Part shown: positions 34,886 through 48,250 of the stretch, one piece after another | Layout of the letters: every line of letters begins with the position of its first letter | Numbering within the stretch: the stretch's first letter is position 1 | NCBI GenBank assembly: GCA_036244855.1 | Contig: BQKZ01001919.1 | Coordinates: 1 to 64,000, forward strand | DNA length: 64,000 nt | Direction of reading: 5' to 3' | Source of the DNA: Temnopleurus reevesii | Taxonomy: Eukaryota; Echinodermata; Echinoidea; Temnopleuroida; Temnopleuridae | Notes under the pieces: model-generated | Databases searched by the model: none | Seen by the model: the letters and a program-made list of their open reading frames with translations, nothing else | What the model was told of the DNA's origin: nothing | Position numbers and translations under genes: made by a program

Positions 34886-35059
34886 GGGGTGTTGCTCAAA
34901 AGTTGCAATTGATCGAAAGTTGCAGTTGATCGGAACGCGCCAATGAAAATCCTTGTTTCATGTGCGTCTTGTTTAATGCGCATACCGTGCGCGAATAAAA
35001 ATGCGCGTTACAATTTGCAAAGTTGAAGTTGATTTGCAGTTGATTTTGAGCAACACCCC
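34886..35059. mobile_element. MITE, GGGGTGTTG ends, intact with CTAAG target duplication
   Basis: It starts GGGGTGTTGCTCAAAAGTTG and ends TTTTGAGCAACACCCC. CTAAG is directly repeated at 34881-34885 and 35060-35064. It is the best-preserved family member here, 174 bp. Confidence 0.88.
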
Positions 35060-35748
35060 CTAAGAAAGCTATGACCTATGAGAGCAAGACTAATGACCCT
35101 ATAAATAGCAAGACGGAGCCCCCATCAGGATTGGTATAGATCAATAGCCCTTCAGATGAACCATCGGTAATTACTGTCAGGGACCAGGGATAGCTATCTA
35201 TGTACTGACCACCCTCGGTCATAGGGAATCTCTCTTGCTGTGACCTAAATGCACTGGCCATGCATACCACAACAAACCAACAACAAGAACCTCTTCAGGT
35301 GAAACACCTCCTGAGTATGAACAACAAAATGCGGGCAACACCCAATGAGCTCAAGCAAACTCAAGCTAGCGAGCAATGTCATCTCAATCAAAGACGTAGA
35401 TGATGTAGCTCCATGCCCTGATAAAATGATGAGTTTGATTGGCACAATTTGAATATTATCCTAGGTTAGGAAGGTGTGAGGAGTAAACATGCTCTCAAGT
35501 GTGGTTGCATTGATAGTTCTGCAGAGTGTAAGTTGGAGCAGAGCGTCAAGCCTAAGATTTGTCAGCTGAACTCCTTGTAGGTTACATGCACTACTCTCGT
35601 ACTGTGGTATACCTGCCAGTACACAACAGTCTGGCTCTTTCCTCTGCCAGAAATCTAAATACTAAATAATGCATTATTCACCATTGGATTATGTGATCAA
35701 ACCACTTTTTGCTAGTTTATAGTACTTGAAAACGATATAGCTTTGTGT

Positions 35749-35992
35749 TATAATAATAATAATAATAATGTCTTATTTACCCAGGGTAGCCACATTCAGC
35801 TGTCAGCTAGCTGCTCTTCCAGCGGGCCCTGCACAACATAAAGTTACTATTACCCTTCTCCTTTCATAAATGTCGAGCGCCTGGCAAGAACGCAGATGGT
35901 CCCATTTTTATAAGTCTTTCGTATGACTCGGCCAAGAATCGAACCCATGACCTTCCGTTCATGGGGCAGACGCTCTACCACTGAGCCACACA
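35749..35992 (-). mobile_element. tRNA-derived SINE, minus strand
   Basis: On the minus strand the head reads TGGCTCAGTGGTAGAGC (A box, 35972-35988) and GGTTCGATTC (B box, 35936-35945). The body ends in AATAAGACATTATT repeats. This is a different head from the 34435 element. A relative of its body is at about 46736-47090. Confidence 0.85.
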
Positions 35993-38900
35993 TGAACGGT
36001 TTATGTATTGCCATGCATTGTTTAGATATTGCCTTCTGGTGTATTTCTGACAACAAAAAGGGGTGTGATATTAAAGAAATAGTAGTGAAATCCAGGTAAT
36101 AACCGCCATAACTATCTGATAAGTGATGAACAAACATCATAAGAGTGGTACCCATCTACTGCACATGACTCATGGACTTGAAGATGTTTGTGTATGTCAC
36201 TGAGCATCTTGTATCATTTGGGATGAGGACCATATGGCATAACATTTTGGTAAGGATCATGTCTACAAAGCCTGCTCTCAGCATCATCTTCAATGGTCAC
36301 CACATGGCTCCACCAAGCAAGATGAATTGTAATGTTCTATGGTTAACACAGATAACTTGGGTTTTTGTTTCGTTTGTTGCTTTGATAGCGTTAGCCAGAA
36401 CATGACAAATATATTGGTCGGATGTATGTAAGCTTATTGTTTCGTGGGAAACCTTTAAAATTCACCCTTGGAAATGGCAAATCATAGATTTTAACATATT
36501 ACGTAAATTTTTGTTTTGGGTGTTTTTTTTAAGCATTTTGGCTATTACTTTCAAACTCAATTTAGAAGTTTCTAAAGAGGACGAGCCCTAACGGTGGTGC
36601 AATTTCATCTGGCTGACCACATAACCTTGTTTACTCCAGAGTTGAGCGTGAGAAGAAGAACACCTTGGCTTATTAAACCTAAGATTGATACCCCATAATT
36701 CAAATAAGAGGAGGCAAGTAGAGCTATAAGTAGGTTCCACTCACCAGCTCATCTCCATCCCACATCACAACACATCTCTCATTTCTGGGGGCGTCAAAAT
36801 GAAAATAAGTTATAAATCCTTCCGCGGCTCATGACCTTTACTTCGTGCAAATATGAATTATTTTTCTTCAAAATGAAGGGTATAAAAATATGAGATGGAA
36901 GTGGCTGCTGGGATGCATGTGAGAGTCCGGGGTCTATGTTATTATTATTTAACTTTGCGCATCCTAGATTGCTTTCAAGTTCATGACTAATGTCAGTTAT
37001 TGTATGTCTAAAGTGATGCAAACGAAACAGCTTTAGGATAGATGATTGCAATGTGTTTCCTTTGATGTCACTAAATGCTTCATCAGAATGGATTGTACTG
37101 ACTTCTAGGATAAAACCAAACTATTATAAGCTGACATTCAGAAGAATTTTCATTTTCAAATGATGTTTTTTTTTATTAATGTGGGAAATATGGAAGAAAA
37201 ATGTAAGAAAATGTAGATCAGGCCATAATCGTGATAAACGGAGAGAACTTGGAATGGTAAAGCACACAATGAAGACCAAAGTGTACAGAGATTCAAGAGA
37301 TTGCTGGTCCTATCTTCTAACAGCATTTACCAGCACGTGAGGGAAGATGACAGAAACAAGACCAAAGCATTCAACTATATGCCCTCCAGGTTACAGACCA
37401 GAAGAATAGACTTCAAAGATTACATTAGCATGATAAATGTAGAAGTTTGACTCTTCGTTGCACACCAAAATATGTCTAAAGCTGTTGTGTATGCTTATTT
37501 TCCCTCAATGTTTACGAAACTGTCTGTTTGCAAGTTTCCACCCCACTAACCAAGTGGAACAAATACCCAAAAGCTTCTTTTCTATTTTAATGCCATGATA
37601 AATGTTGGTGATTACTCCTGTATTTAAAGGTGTTTTGACAAATATTGCTCGGCTTTATCCTTTTCAAAATAGTATAATTTATAGCCCATGTCAGGTTTCA
37701 GTTAATTCTGTCTTCCAGCATTTTTTCTCTTTTCTATTTTTAAATCTTGTTAAGATGCTAGGGTAGTGCCCATAATGATTGGCCTGGTTATAGAGAAGCA
37801 ATTTCAGAGGGAGGATTGTGCAGCTAGTGACAGCAGGGCCCTGTATGTAGCATAAAGGTTTGCAATCAATCGTATGATTGATATCAATTACGATTATAAG
37901 TCTATGGGAAATCATGTAAGATTTGCAATGTATGACAGGATTGATTGTACACTCTGTACTGCTATGTAATACATAATTTTCCATAGACTTCTATACATTA
38001 CATGGCCCCAGTATTCATCATATTTTAACATATACCTTCTTTTATTTGAAATAATTATTTATCTTTGTCTACTTCTATCCGCCTACTTTTATCCAAGAAA
38101 GCATTCTTCTTCCTTCTCATTTTTGACACTACATGCCTATGGATCAAACCTTTGCACATTGTTTCCCACATCATGCAAGCAGTAAAAACTAGATAAATAG
38201 ATATTCTTTCTTTGATTGTTTAAGAGTCATGTAGCTGGCTAATGGCTTTTAATCCTAAATCCTGAATGAGATGTAGAACTAGTGTATCCTTGGAGATGGC
38301 TGCTTATTATGAAGGATAATCAATAATCTGACTATTATGTATATTTTTGGACATAAAATTAACTTTTAATTGCTATGGTCTGATCCCCTTTACTCTAGAG
38401 CATCAATTTCTTTCAAAACATCCAGGTATTGCTTTGAAAGTATTATAAATATAAACCCACTCAAAGCGACGTGATTATGACTTCGGTAATTTATATTTTC
38501 ATTTTCTTATTAACCATGCATTATGAAAAAACCTACATTTCCACAACACCCAATATTCCTGACTGTATTTAAAAACAATAGAGCTCTTTGGCATTGTGTT
38601 CTATAATAAAACTAAAAGATGTTGCATCATATGAAAATGAGAGAAGAGCAGGGAGAGAAAACGTCCTTATGCTGAATATCCCTATAACCCTTATTATTAG
38701 ACATTTTTTTATGAGCTATATTAAATTTCAATCATAAAATTTTAATATATTTTCACATGGCCTGATTAAATGCTGACTTCTGCTGTACCATGAGTTTGGG
38801 GGAGGAATTTGCATTATGTATACCACTACTCAAATAAGCAGGGTGAAAAAAAAATAAAGAGATATGTATGACATATTTTTAAAAGTGTAGAGTATTTAGA

Positions 38901-39191
38901 TTTATGAATGGCTTCATGAAAAACAACCCATGAGTTATCATTCATTTCTTTTTAATAGATATCTACATCGTATGACTTGGGGAATAAATGATATTGTATA
39001 ATACAAGATGATCTGCTAGAATCCCTTGAATGACCTTCAATGACCAAATCGCAAAATCAAGTTCCTAAATTTGCTAAAAAATTCTTGCTGTGAAACAAGC
39101 CATCTTTACTTTCCCAACAGTTTCCTATTACAAGGTTTCACTTGACAGTACCTGAATGATATCAGATAAGAATCTTGAAATGTATACTGAC
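35993..39191. other. Single-copy intron
   Basis: No gene or clear repeat recognised. Confidence 0.5.
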
Positions 39192-39266
39192 CTTTTCTTG
39201 CTTTCTTCTGTAGTCTCATTGTGTCCGATGATTTCTTCTTGATATCTTGTCTTGCTTTCTTGTATT
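39192..39266 (-). CDS. MTSS1: MTSS1 I-BAR exon (EYKKARQDIKKKSSDTMRLQ)
   Basis: This 75-bp exon reads EYKKARQDIKKKSSDTMRLQ then KKARK. It is almost residue-for-residue the human EYKKARQEIKKKSSDTLKLQ segment. The Lys/Arg-rich stretch is a known phosphoinositide-contacting surface of this I-BAR family. The acceptor is TATCTTCAG and the donor GTCAGT. It starts with two bases finishing Glu and ends with the first base of a Gly codon, which the 18.6-kb exon completes. Confidence 0.95.
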
Positions 39267-39654
39267 CTGAAGATATTTAGAGAGGAAAAAAGAAGAGGAA
39301 AGATTGATCATACAGACCAGATAATAGAAATGGGAAAACATTGCACAGGTGTGGAGTGAACTTGAGAGGCTAACAATCATTGGATGATAATAAATCCATC
39401 CTATCCATCACACTTTTTTTAAGAAAATTGTTATCAATAACTCTATCACAATAATCATTTCACAATAGTGTCAGGTCATAAATCATTTATTTTCCACATG
39501 ATTAAAATGTTCAACTTTGAGGTTTGAAAGATTATCCAGGGCTATCATAACATCCTTAGATAGGAGATAGTCTTACAGATATATTCATATTTTTTTTTTC
39601 TATTCAGATGTGTGACATTGTGATGGAAATAATTTTCATTCACTATGACAGCTA

Positions 39655-39725
39655 CATGTATGCCTGCCTGCCTGCCTGTCTGTCTGTCTATCTGTCTGTC
39701 CGTCAATCTGTCTATCTTTCTGTCC
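39655..39725. repeat. TGCC/TGTC tetranucleotide microsatellite
   Basis: A run of TGCC units passes into TGTC and TATC units, lying in an intron. Confidence 0.85.
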
Positions 39726-40439
39726 TTTCAGCTGATGACGCATAGACGATCACATGCCAAAAATCATTACACGCATCTGAAAGTCACATACAGATCTTTC
39801 ATGAGGCGGGCGTGGCCACGGGGCTCAAAATAGACCCGATACCAGACACCAGCTGGAGCGGCCTGCCTTGGTCGTCGCATATTAAAGACAGTTGATGGTC
39901 TGCCGCAGATGAGTGATCACATGATCATAAACTTGAGAGCTACGGCAGCTGAAGATGATGATACAGATGTTACTTCCCGCGTCAAGGTGGCAGGTCTATC
40001 ACAAGGGGTATTTCCGCTCTCATCTTGAGATACGGTCATGATGAAGATGCTAGAAGAAAAAACAATATACCCAGGCTTTCTAACCTATTTCCCACAATTA
40101 CAACATTACTATATTATTTAGTGATGTTCACTCACATTATCTCTCGTCATATTGATTTTTTTACCAGTCAAAAAAATTATATTTGAAATACACTTAAAAG
40201 AAATATCGCAATGGGGTATTTTCACTCTCATCTTGTTTTCTTTTATTTATTTATATATTCATATGTTTTATTTCAGTAGGGTAACTCCATCTTGGGGCTC
40301 AATGTGTGAAAAAGAGGATTGATATACCAATGGCTTTGGCTTAAGAATGAGGGAGGGTAAGATTTTGGGGTCAATTACTATGCCCCTCACACCCCATCTT
40401 GAAAATGTTCTAATGCCAGTGAGTGCTTTATTTGATTAA

Positions 40440-40675
40440 AGTATATAGGCTTTAGTATATTAGTAAAATTGTATAAATGTAGCTATGGAAAAAAACCACA
40501 CCTACTAATAATAACCATAAAGGTGCAAGTAAGAAATAGCCAGCATGCACTTCAGGGCCTTGCCTAACTTACTACGTACCTTCTTATCAAAACCTCTTTC
40601 CCGGTGTAATTCAAGTTGGCATAGCAGGCATACGTTTAGACAGATGTCGGTTAGAAGAGAGATTGAGTTACTCTC
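40440..40675. repeat. Identical short duplication across an N, copy 1
   Basis: 236 bp that recurs at 40694-40929, with an N at 40676. No difference was seen between the copies. This looks like an unmerged contig overlap. Confidence 0.92.
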
Positions 40676-40693
40676 NATGCTTTATATGACTAT

Positions 40694-40929
40694 AGTATAT
40701 AGGCTTTAGTATATTAGTAAAATTGTATAAATGTAGCTATGGAAAAAAACCACACCTACTAATAATAACCATAAAGGTGCAAGTAAGAAATAGCCAGCAT
40801 GCACTTCAGGGCCTTGCCTAACTTACTACGTACCTTCTTATCAAAACCTCTTTCCCGGTGTAATTCAAGTTGGCATAGCAGGCATACGTTTAGACAGATG
40901 TCGGTTAGAAGAGAGATTGAGTTACTCTC
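40694..40929. repeat. Identical short duplication across an N, copy 2
   Basis: Second copy of 40440-40675. The 17 bases between the N and this copy are extra to the overlap. Confidence 0.92.
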
Positions 40930-42415
40930 ATCTCACAACTCTAGTGCTATCATCCAGACCCCATTAAGGTGACTCAGACAAGGTCCACCCCCCCCCCCCC
41001 TCTTCCTCAGTAACCCAAGAGGCAGAAATACTGGAAACTCTTTCAGAAATATTGACTGTTTAAAGTCAGAGGATCATACTCGATGCACTTTTCTACACTC
41101 TGCAGAATGCTGAAGTAACTATTTGTACCACTATTTTTACATATTCATGTCAGGTATCCACTCACGCCATGATTTTGAACCAACAACCTTCTGATTGAAA
41201 AAGGCAAGTCTTAACCACTGGGCCTCATCACTTTCATTCATCAAACGAAACCTGTAATTCATAAGCAGCTTTCTCTAATTATCGAATGCATAAGGATAGT
41301 AGTCAAGACCTTCTTCCTCCAAGCGATATTAAATCAGATGGGTTACAAGCCTACATTTTTTACCTCACGGGCATCATGCATTAGATTCACATTGGAAAAC
41401 AATATCGGTATGAAAGGAGCAGTGATTATGGTTTGAGGCAACCATTTTTGTCTACAAGGTTACAAGAATTGTTGTTCTTGTGAGCACTGGGGAGGCGGAA
41501 GAGAAAATTGAGAAGGAAAATGGAGTTGCTATTAGGGTACCTTCCAGTCCCCATTAGGCTTACTCAAAACGGACCTTCCAAGAGGAGTATTTCAAAATAT
41601 TCAATAAATGCCTTGAGCAGGAAAAAAAGCAGACTGTATCATAGATAGTAACATCTCTCATGTTTGGTAGTCGTTAATGAACTTCCTCAATATCAATTAG
41701 ATCATGCAACCATCCAGGAAAATTAGTTTGGTCTCAAATTATAAAACATGATGATGTAAAACAAGGTTCCATTTGCAGTTGAATTTTTAACCGACAAAGG
41801 GGGAACACATTGCGTTTAAAATCAGAGATTAATTTTTAATAGCATAAATCTGAATTTTGCATAATTGAAATAACTGTTTAATTGGATAACATCTAACAGC
41901 ATCCAATAGGTTAAGATATTGTATATTTTTAGACGTTAGAAAAGTACTTTACATGTAGAGAGGTCTAATACCTGCAGGTGCAGGAGACTAACAATTTGGA
42001 ATCGTTTTACACTATCCATCAAATTAACACATCAAGTGTTGAATATAAGTAGGGGTTGTGGGGTATAGAATATGCTCTTCAAAGTACTTAACCCAACGGA
42101 CGTTTTAACGAACCAAGAAAAAAATGGAAAGTAATATTCATGACAGGGTAGTCACGTCTTATGAAAATTGATTCATTTATACCTCCCCACTTCCCCCCTC
42201 CCCCTCCCTAATAAAAAATCGTGATAGGATAATATGTAACAAGTAAATTGGCTCATTGTAGGAAATCTGTGAAAAGAATGTTCTTGCAAATTATTTTCGA
42301 GGCCCGCATGTATACAAAGTAAGTAGCTATCAAATTTGCTAAATTTCTTCACTATTCCCACATTTCGTACATGTGTATATGAAAAGACGAGGAACCTTCT
42401 AGCATCTTATCTTGA
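40930..42415. other. Intron without recognised features
   Basis: A poly-C run lies at about 40987-41000. Nothing else supported. Confidence 0.5.
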
Positions 42416-42419
42416 ACCC

Positions 42420-43410
42420 CTGTTTCACCCATATTCATTATTGCCCTCCACACCTCGTACCCATACAACCTTTGCTATGTTAATACAACTCAAAGCAGCT
42501 CCTGTGTTCCCTTCTCCATTAATATCCACATGTACATATACTCCCTCAATGTATAGCTTGCTCCATCTAAATTTTACTATGTGAATAGACCTACAGGTGT
42601 ATAGGCTACATCTCGAAACATACACTCAGGCACTCAAATAGCCTCCCACCCTTGGCAGTACCCAACTATTGTAACCCATATCATCTTTATTAGATGTGAA
42701 CACATCCCTGTAGTACAGCCAATTTACCTTCACGCTTCCTGTTCTGGATTTCAACCAGGTACCCACATATATAAAGCCCTTATTCCTTCCCCTACACATC
42801 TCATCTTCAATATAAGCAGACCCTACCTGCATTCAGGCATTCCACCTTTCATCTCTCCCAACCTAATCTTATCTGTGCTATGTGAAGACATCCCTCTACA
42901 CCATACCTGCCTTCAGACATGATATCCTTCATTCCGTCCATGGGTGTTCTCATGTATACAAGCCATCGCACGTCTCTCCTCTACCATTCTTATCTTTAAT
43001 TTGTGAATAGACCCAAGTATACTATCCCTGGATCCATCACTCACCCATGTGCTCTGTATACAGCCTCTAACACTCCCCCCTCTGCCTACCTATCTGATTT
43101 TTGCACTTTGAATGGACTCTGCTAACCTTCATTCCACTGATGTATGCACACGACCCCAATATTGCCAAACCCCCATCTTATCTTTGCTATATGAACAGCT
43201 CCCTATTCGTCTTCATGGTTGCTACCCTTCATTCCACCCATGTTTTCATGCATACAACCCCAACATTGCCCAACCCCCATCTTATCTTTGCTATATGAAC
43301 ATGCCCTATCTGCCTTCATCCTTGCCACTCTTCATTCCACCCATGTGCTTTTGTATACAGCCCCAAACACCTTCCCCTCCGCCTACCCATCTCCTCTCCA
43401 TGATATACAG
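42420..43410. repeat. Diverged minisatellite, about 100-110 bp unit
   Basis: Repeated words include TTCATTCCACCCATG, CATCTTATCTTTGCTATATG, GAACA/GAATAGAC and TGTATACAACCCCA, about once per 100 bp. The units near 43180-43390 are most alike. Open frames through it are by-products. Confidence 0.8.
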
Positions 43411-43977
43411 CATATGGGATGCGCTAATCCAAATAGATCTCCACCAACACCTCCGACCGATCCCCTAATTTATTGATATCATTCTTCTCCGACCATTCGT
43501 GCCTCCCGCGAGACCGACCAATGACGAGGGGAATTACGGAAACTGAGCGATTAGGGATGACAAACGGTATCACTCCATAATTGGCAATTTCCATTCGTGT
43601 TAAAAATGATACAGAACCCCGTAAATTTGACAAGATCCCTGCATAAATACAAGCTGTCGAGCAGGAATTTCCAGGTTTACGTAATTCTTATTCCTATTAG
43701 TGGCAAAATTATACTTGTATGTTAAGCGGTCTGTTATATTAAGTAGGATATGATGAGTTTCAATAAAAGACAGGAAAAAGTAATGAAAATATCATATTGT
43801 AAAGGAACTGTCAGCGTTCAACATGAAGGTGATAATAAGCGTTTTGTTCATACTGTATCTACAATAAAATTCAATTCTATTTTAACAAAGCAATAAAAAG
43901 TATGATAACAAAGTAAGTACGATAAGGTTTCATGAGACTTGCAGCAAAAGCCTCTTGTGACTCAACTGACTACAAAC

Positions 43978-44069
43978 CTTTGGCATGATCCTTGTCAAGT
44001 TGAGCTGTGTTCTTCTTCCATTCTTCAGTCTTATCTTGAAGGGGAACTACCAAGTATTCCATTATTGAG
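43978..44069 (-). CDS. MTSS1: MTSS1 I-BAR exon (EEWKKNTAQLDKDHAK)
   Basis: This 92-bp exon reads SIMEYLVVPLQDKTEEWKK then NTAQLDKDHAK. Human has SALIDCLINPLQEQMEEWKK then VANQLDKDHAK. The acceptor is ATCTTTTAG above 44069 and the donor is GTTTGT below 43978, a slightly weak donor. The phases (one base in, one base out) join exactly to the exons at 48.3 and 39.2 kb. It encodes the middle helix of the I-BAR domain. Confidence 0.94.
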
Positions 44070-45685
44070 CTAAAAGATATCAAAGAAAAACAAGATAGCC
44101 TGATTAGATGAAGTAGAATATAAAATATGAGAGAACTCGGCTCGATACAACATAAATAAATACAACATACAACATAAATTCCTATCTCAAATTTCATTCA
44201 AACTATAATTATACAGCAAATTTGTCATGAAGAACTACAATCGACAATTTCTACAAGTTTTGTCCAATGGATTTAGTAAAGAGCTGTAATTAGAAAGATG
44301 CTTTAAACTATTTTATCATCTGTGCTTTATCAAATATTCCTGGGAATTAGTTTTGTAAAAAGCCGCAATGAACACGAATATCAATATTCTATGGAAAAGA
44401 GGTTGTATGATTAAACAATCTTGCAAAATTTATCCCATTTTATTACTCCCTGAAAAGTCAAGGGCAGCATAAATGTATGCATCTGTTGACAAAAGAAACA
44501 ATCTTTTTCTATAAATAAAATGTACAAAAATAAAGATACGCTCGATGGTGCATGAAACTCTACCAATATGCCACACTGGGATTGGCAATAATCGTTATCA
44601 CTTCGAAATAGAGATATTCAATCAGCCTCGCTGGAAGTGAGTAGATGCTACTCTCCCTGACCTCATGGCTGCGATGCCAGCCCTTGATTAATTAACTGTT
44701 GCATGGCAACTAATTGGCGTAGAGCGGTATGTGACACGGAGGCAGCAGTTATCTGCCCAATGGAAGAAGCACGATCGAAAAGCTGTCAAATATTGATACC
44801 AGGTATCACCTGGGCGCGTTCACATAATTCACACCGATATACAGTGAAGGTAGGGTTAAGCAACAATATGAACTGATGAATAACTATCTAGTTTGCTTGC
44901 TTGTATAATTATGTTTTCATTGGTTGCAAAGATTTGAAGAAGACCTGGATGACAATGGACTTCAGTATGCATCTAATCGATAAAGATCAAACAACCCATT
45001 CAACAACATATGACCTAATTTGTGATCATACATGTCTGAAAAAATGTACAGACTAATGTGATTGATCCACTTCCAACTTATCATGAACTGGGTTTTACTG
45101 ATTTGGAACTATTCAGGAAAACATTGATGCTTCTAGAAGCTAGAAAGGATGGGAGATGTCTTACAGGAAAATGAAGATACATTTACTGATAATAATGCTC
45201 TGTCCTACAAGACTGAAGGCTATTTGGATGTAACAGTAATCTACTTCCCAATGACTAAGACTGAAAATAAAATGCTTTCTTTCCTTTCTTGGTTGGGTGG
45301 GAGGGGGGTATGGGCCTTGTCCTGAATCTCATTCTAAATTTTACTACACTTTTTTAAAATGTAAAGAATTATACCAGAAAATCTCAAAACAGTACTGCTA
45401 ACATGTAACTCCCATTTTTAATGTATTTGTTGTGTCTTTCCTTTTCCCAAGAATATAAAAGATTTTTGTTGGCTAATGAGAGAATTCCTTCCTAATTTGC
45501 GATGCATCCCCTCCCAATCCTGCCTCCTTCCCAGGATAGCAACTGGCAGAAAACAAACTTGATTAGCTCACAAATATATCTGGCCAACCTCCTCTGCTTC
45601 CACTGATTGGCAAAGCACACAGAGCAAATCACATGAATGGTATGTTGGTTGATGAAATCAGGAGATAGAGAGAGGCTTCATTTGA
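44070..45685. other. Intron without recognised features
   Basis: No gene seen. The stretch between the 44.0-kb and 48.3-kb I-BAR exons. Confidence 0.5.
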
Positions 45686-45686
45686 G

Positions 45687-47860
45687 ATATTATTCCAGGA
45701 ACCTTGGGATATAAAGCTTAGAATCTTGAACCGTATCAAACCCATTCTCCTACACTTATTCTTGGAAGGTTTCTGTGCTAATTTGCATAAGGTTTCTTCA
45801 AGTACCGGTAATTATTTGGGCATGCCCTCCATCCACCTGAAAAATGTTGCTTTAACAATTTCTTTTATTAATTCAGCCTTATATGACTTTGCGTATCAGT
45901 CACACATTATGATAATAATATTGTTTAACCAGGTTGGCCACCCCTGCACTAGGCGGGTTTACTACGTGTAGATGATGAAAATTTTATACATTCACTAAGC
46001 AATCAATTCCAGTGTGAAAAATGCTCACAAATTTTACAGGTGTATAGCTTCATGTATTTGTGGGGTGATCTCTTACAATTACAGGCGAGTTTACTTATAT
46101 ATTGAAATTTATGTGCGTTTCTTGCTACTGAACGTAGCTATGTGGTATTCCTTAAACCGTTTGATAATAAAGTTCAAGACTACAATACTTGGAATCCAGT
46201 TTGCATACAATACTTGTTGCTATGTCGGGCAAGCCTTGGGCAAGCTTTAGGGTAGTAAAGAACAACCTTTGTATTAAAGGTATGCATAAAATTTGCATCT
46301 ATTAGTAAACCCGCCTATTACTCAATCAAATCACAGTGGTTAAATTTGGGTGGACCTTGTCTGACAGATATCATTACAATTGTCATCAGTGTGCTAATAT
46401 TCCAGGAACCTGTGGATAAACCTTGGAATCTTGAACCGTATCAGACCCATTCTCCTACACTTATTCTTGGAAGGTTTCTGTACAAATTTATATACGGTTT
46501 CTTTGAGCACCAGCAATTTTGTGGGCATGCCCTCCTTAACATACGTACACCTTATCTACTTGAAATATATTTCTTAACAATTTCTATCATTAAGTGAGCA
46601 TTTCATTATCTGCAAACATTTACACTTTATGATATTAATACAGGTAATAATAATTATTTGTAAAAATAGATGCAATTCATATAGCGCACGTATCCACTCT
46701 GCTGAGTGCTTAAGGCACTTTGCATTATTATCACCATGGCTTTATAATAAGATACTTTAACCAGGTTAGCCACACCTGCGAAGCATGTTTACTAATTGAT
46801 GCATATTTCATACATTCACCATACACATTTTTCCTTCAGAACTGGAAAGCTTGCCAGAGGGGCACTCGACAAAGCAACATGTAATGTATTCAGAATGGAT
46901 TCCAATTATTGTCCAAATGTTACTTAATACCACATAAAGATTCATTGACATGACATGGGCATACATTAAAATCTACTTGTAAACTGCCCTATTCGTATTT
47001 TCAGTTGGCCCTGCATAACACAATTTTATCATCACCCTTCCCCGTTCTTGCCCATTCTTTGCAGGTGAGTGCTTGGCATTATGCTCAATTTAGTAAAGGT
47101 TGTTGGTACATGTTAGAATTTATGTAGCTTTCTTGCCAATGAACACAGTTACATGGCACTTCCAAAAACTGTGGGCAACAAAAAAATTGAACTATAATAC
47201 TTGGAATCCAGTTCGCATTATTTCTTGTATCTATATTGGTCAAGCCTCCGACAAGCATTCAGATTATCAAAAACAACCTTTGTGTATATTAATAATGCAT
47301 AAAATCTGCAGAGAATACATTAGTATATGGACAAAGCACATGACCTATTTTTGACGAGGATGTTCTCCTTAATGAGCCCACACATATATATTATCAGAGT
47401 CTTCGGGAGAGATGAAGTGACCGTACTCCAGATCTATCTGATTGAATCAAAGCCAACAATTTCACACCTGTCAGTTCAAGCATTCATAAATGAAGCTTGA
47501 CCTGTATTGATTTGTTTAAAAGCTTCAATGCAAAATTGAAGTGGGCAGTCCCCTAGCTGTGTTCATGTAGGCCTACTGATACAGTCAACTGCCCCTGATG
47601 TACTCTGCTTTTTAACAATTTTTCACTCAGCAATCAGTTGTAGTGTGATAAAATTGCTCACAAGCAAAAGATATTTAAATAGATGCTAGCATTCTGAATA
47701 AACAACTGATTATGAATTTTACTGTGTATAGAGGTATTCATGTATTTGTTGGGTGACCTCTCACAATTATTCATTGAATTATGGTTGTTAAATTTGGGTG
47801 AACCTCATCTGACAGATATCATTAGAATTGTCATCAGTGTGCTAATAAGACATATGTAGA
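45687..47860. repeat. Large diverged tandem repeat with SINE-derived parts
   Basis: 45687-45890 recurs at 46395-46600 (AATCTTGAACCGTATCA, CCATTCTCCTACACTTATTC). 46085-46300 recurs at 47095-47310 (AATACTTGGAATCCAGTT, AACAACCTTTGT). 46330-46400 recurs at 47785-47850 (TTAAATTTGGGTG, CTGACAGATATCATTA). Words such as TTTAACCAGGTTGGCCAC and GGCCCTGCATAACA relate to the 35749 SINE. Confidence 0.75.
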
Positions 47861-47954
47861 CATGGTTTAGGACTCATGGAACATGTTTTTCTCTTATTTT
47901 ATAATTTAAAAAAATGGGGTTATATTCTATTATAAAAATGTGACCATTCCCTTA

Positions 47955-48110
47955 AACTTATCCAAGATGGAATGGTTCAAAGAGACTGATGCGTAGAAGG
48001 TTAATAGAGCCTGATAGATTTGATGATGATTGTGATTGGTATACCTTGTGAAAGACTTGAGTTTGAGTTTGATGGACTTGTGTCGTTGGCAGATTCTTGT
48101 TTGAATTTTT
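47955..48110 (-). pseudogene. Partial tandem copy of the 48.3-kb I-BAR exon
   Basis: This segment repeats the 3' part of the neighbouring exon plus the start of its intron. Bases 48045-48096 read RHKSIKLKLKSFT in the same frame and keep the GTATAC donor. The 5' half and the acceptor are lost, and sequence above it is AT-rich. The downstream intron text (AAGATGG, GGTTCAAAG, GGTTAATAG) also occurs near 48170-48220, so the duplication unit is roughly 200 bp. There is no usable acceptor, so it is probably not spliced in. Confidence 0.8.
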
Positions 48111-48250
48111 AATAACTCTACAGATTCGTGTTAACTTATACAATAACAGACATTCCCTTTAATACTGCCAAGATGGGATGGTTCAAAGTGGCTGATGTGT
48201 AGGCGGTTAATAGTTTAGTAAGATTTGATTATAACTGTGGTGTGGTATAC

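Noticed and set aside
35925..35992. tRNA gene on the minus strand
   Set aside because: Good A and B boxes, but the sequence continues into a SINE body with an ATT tail and the acceptor stem is not closed.
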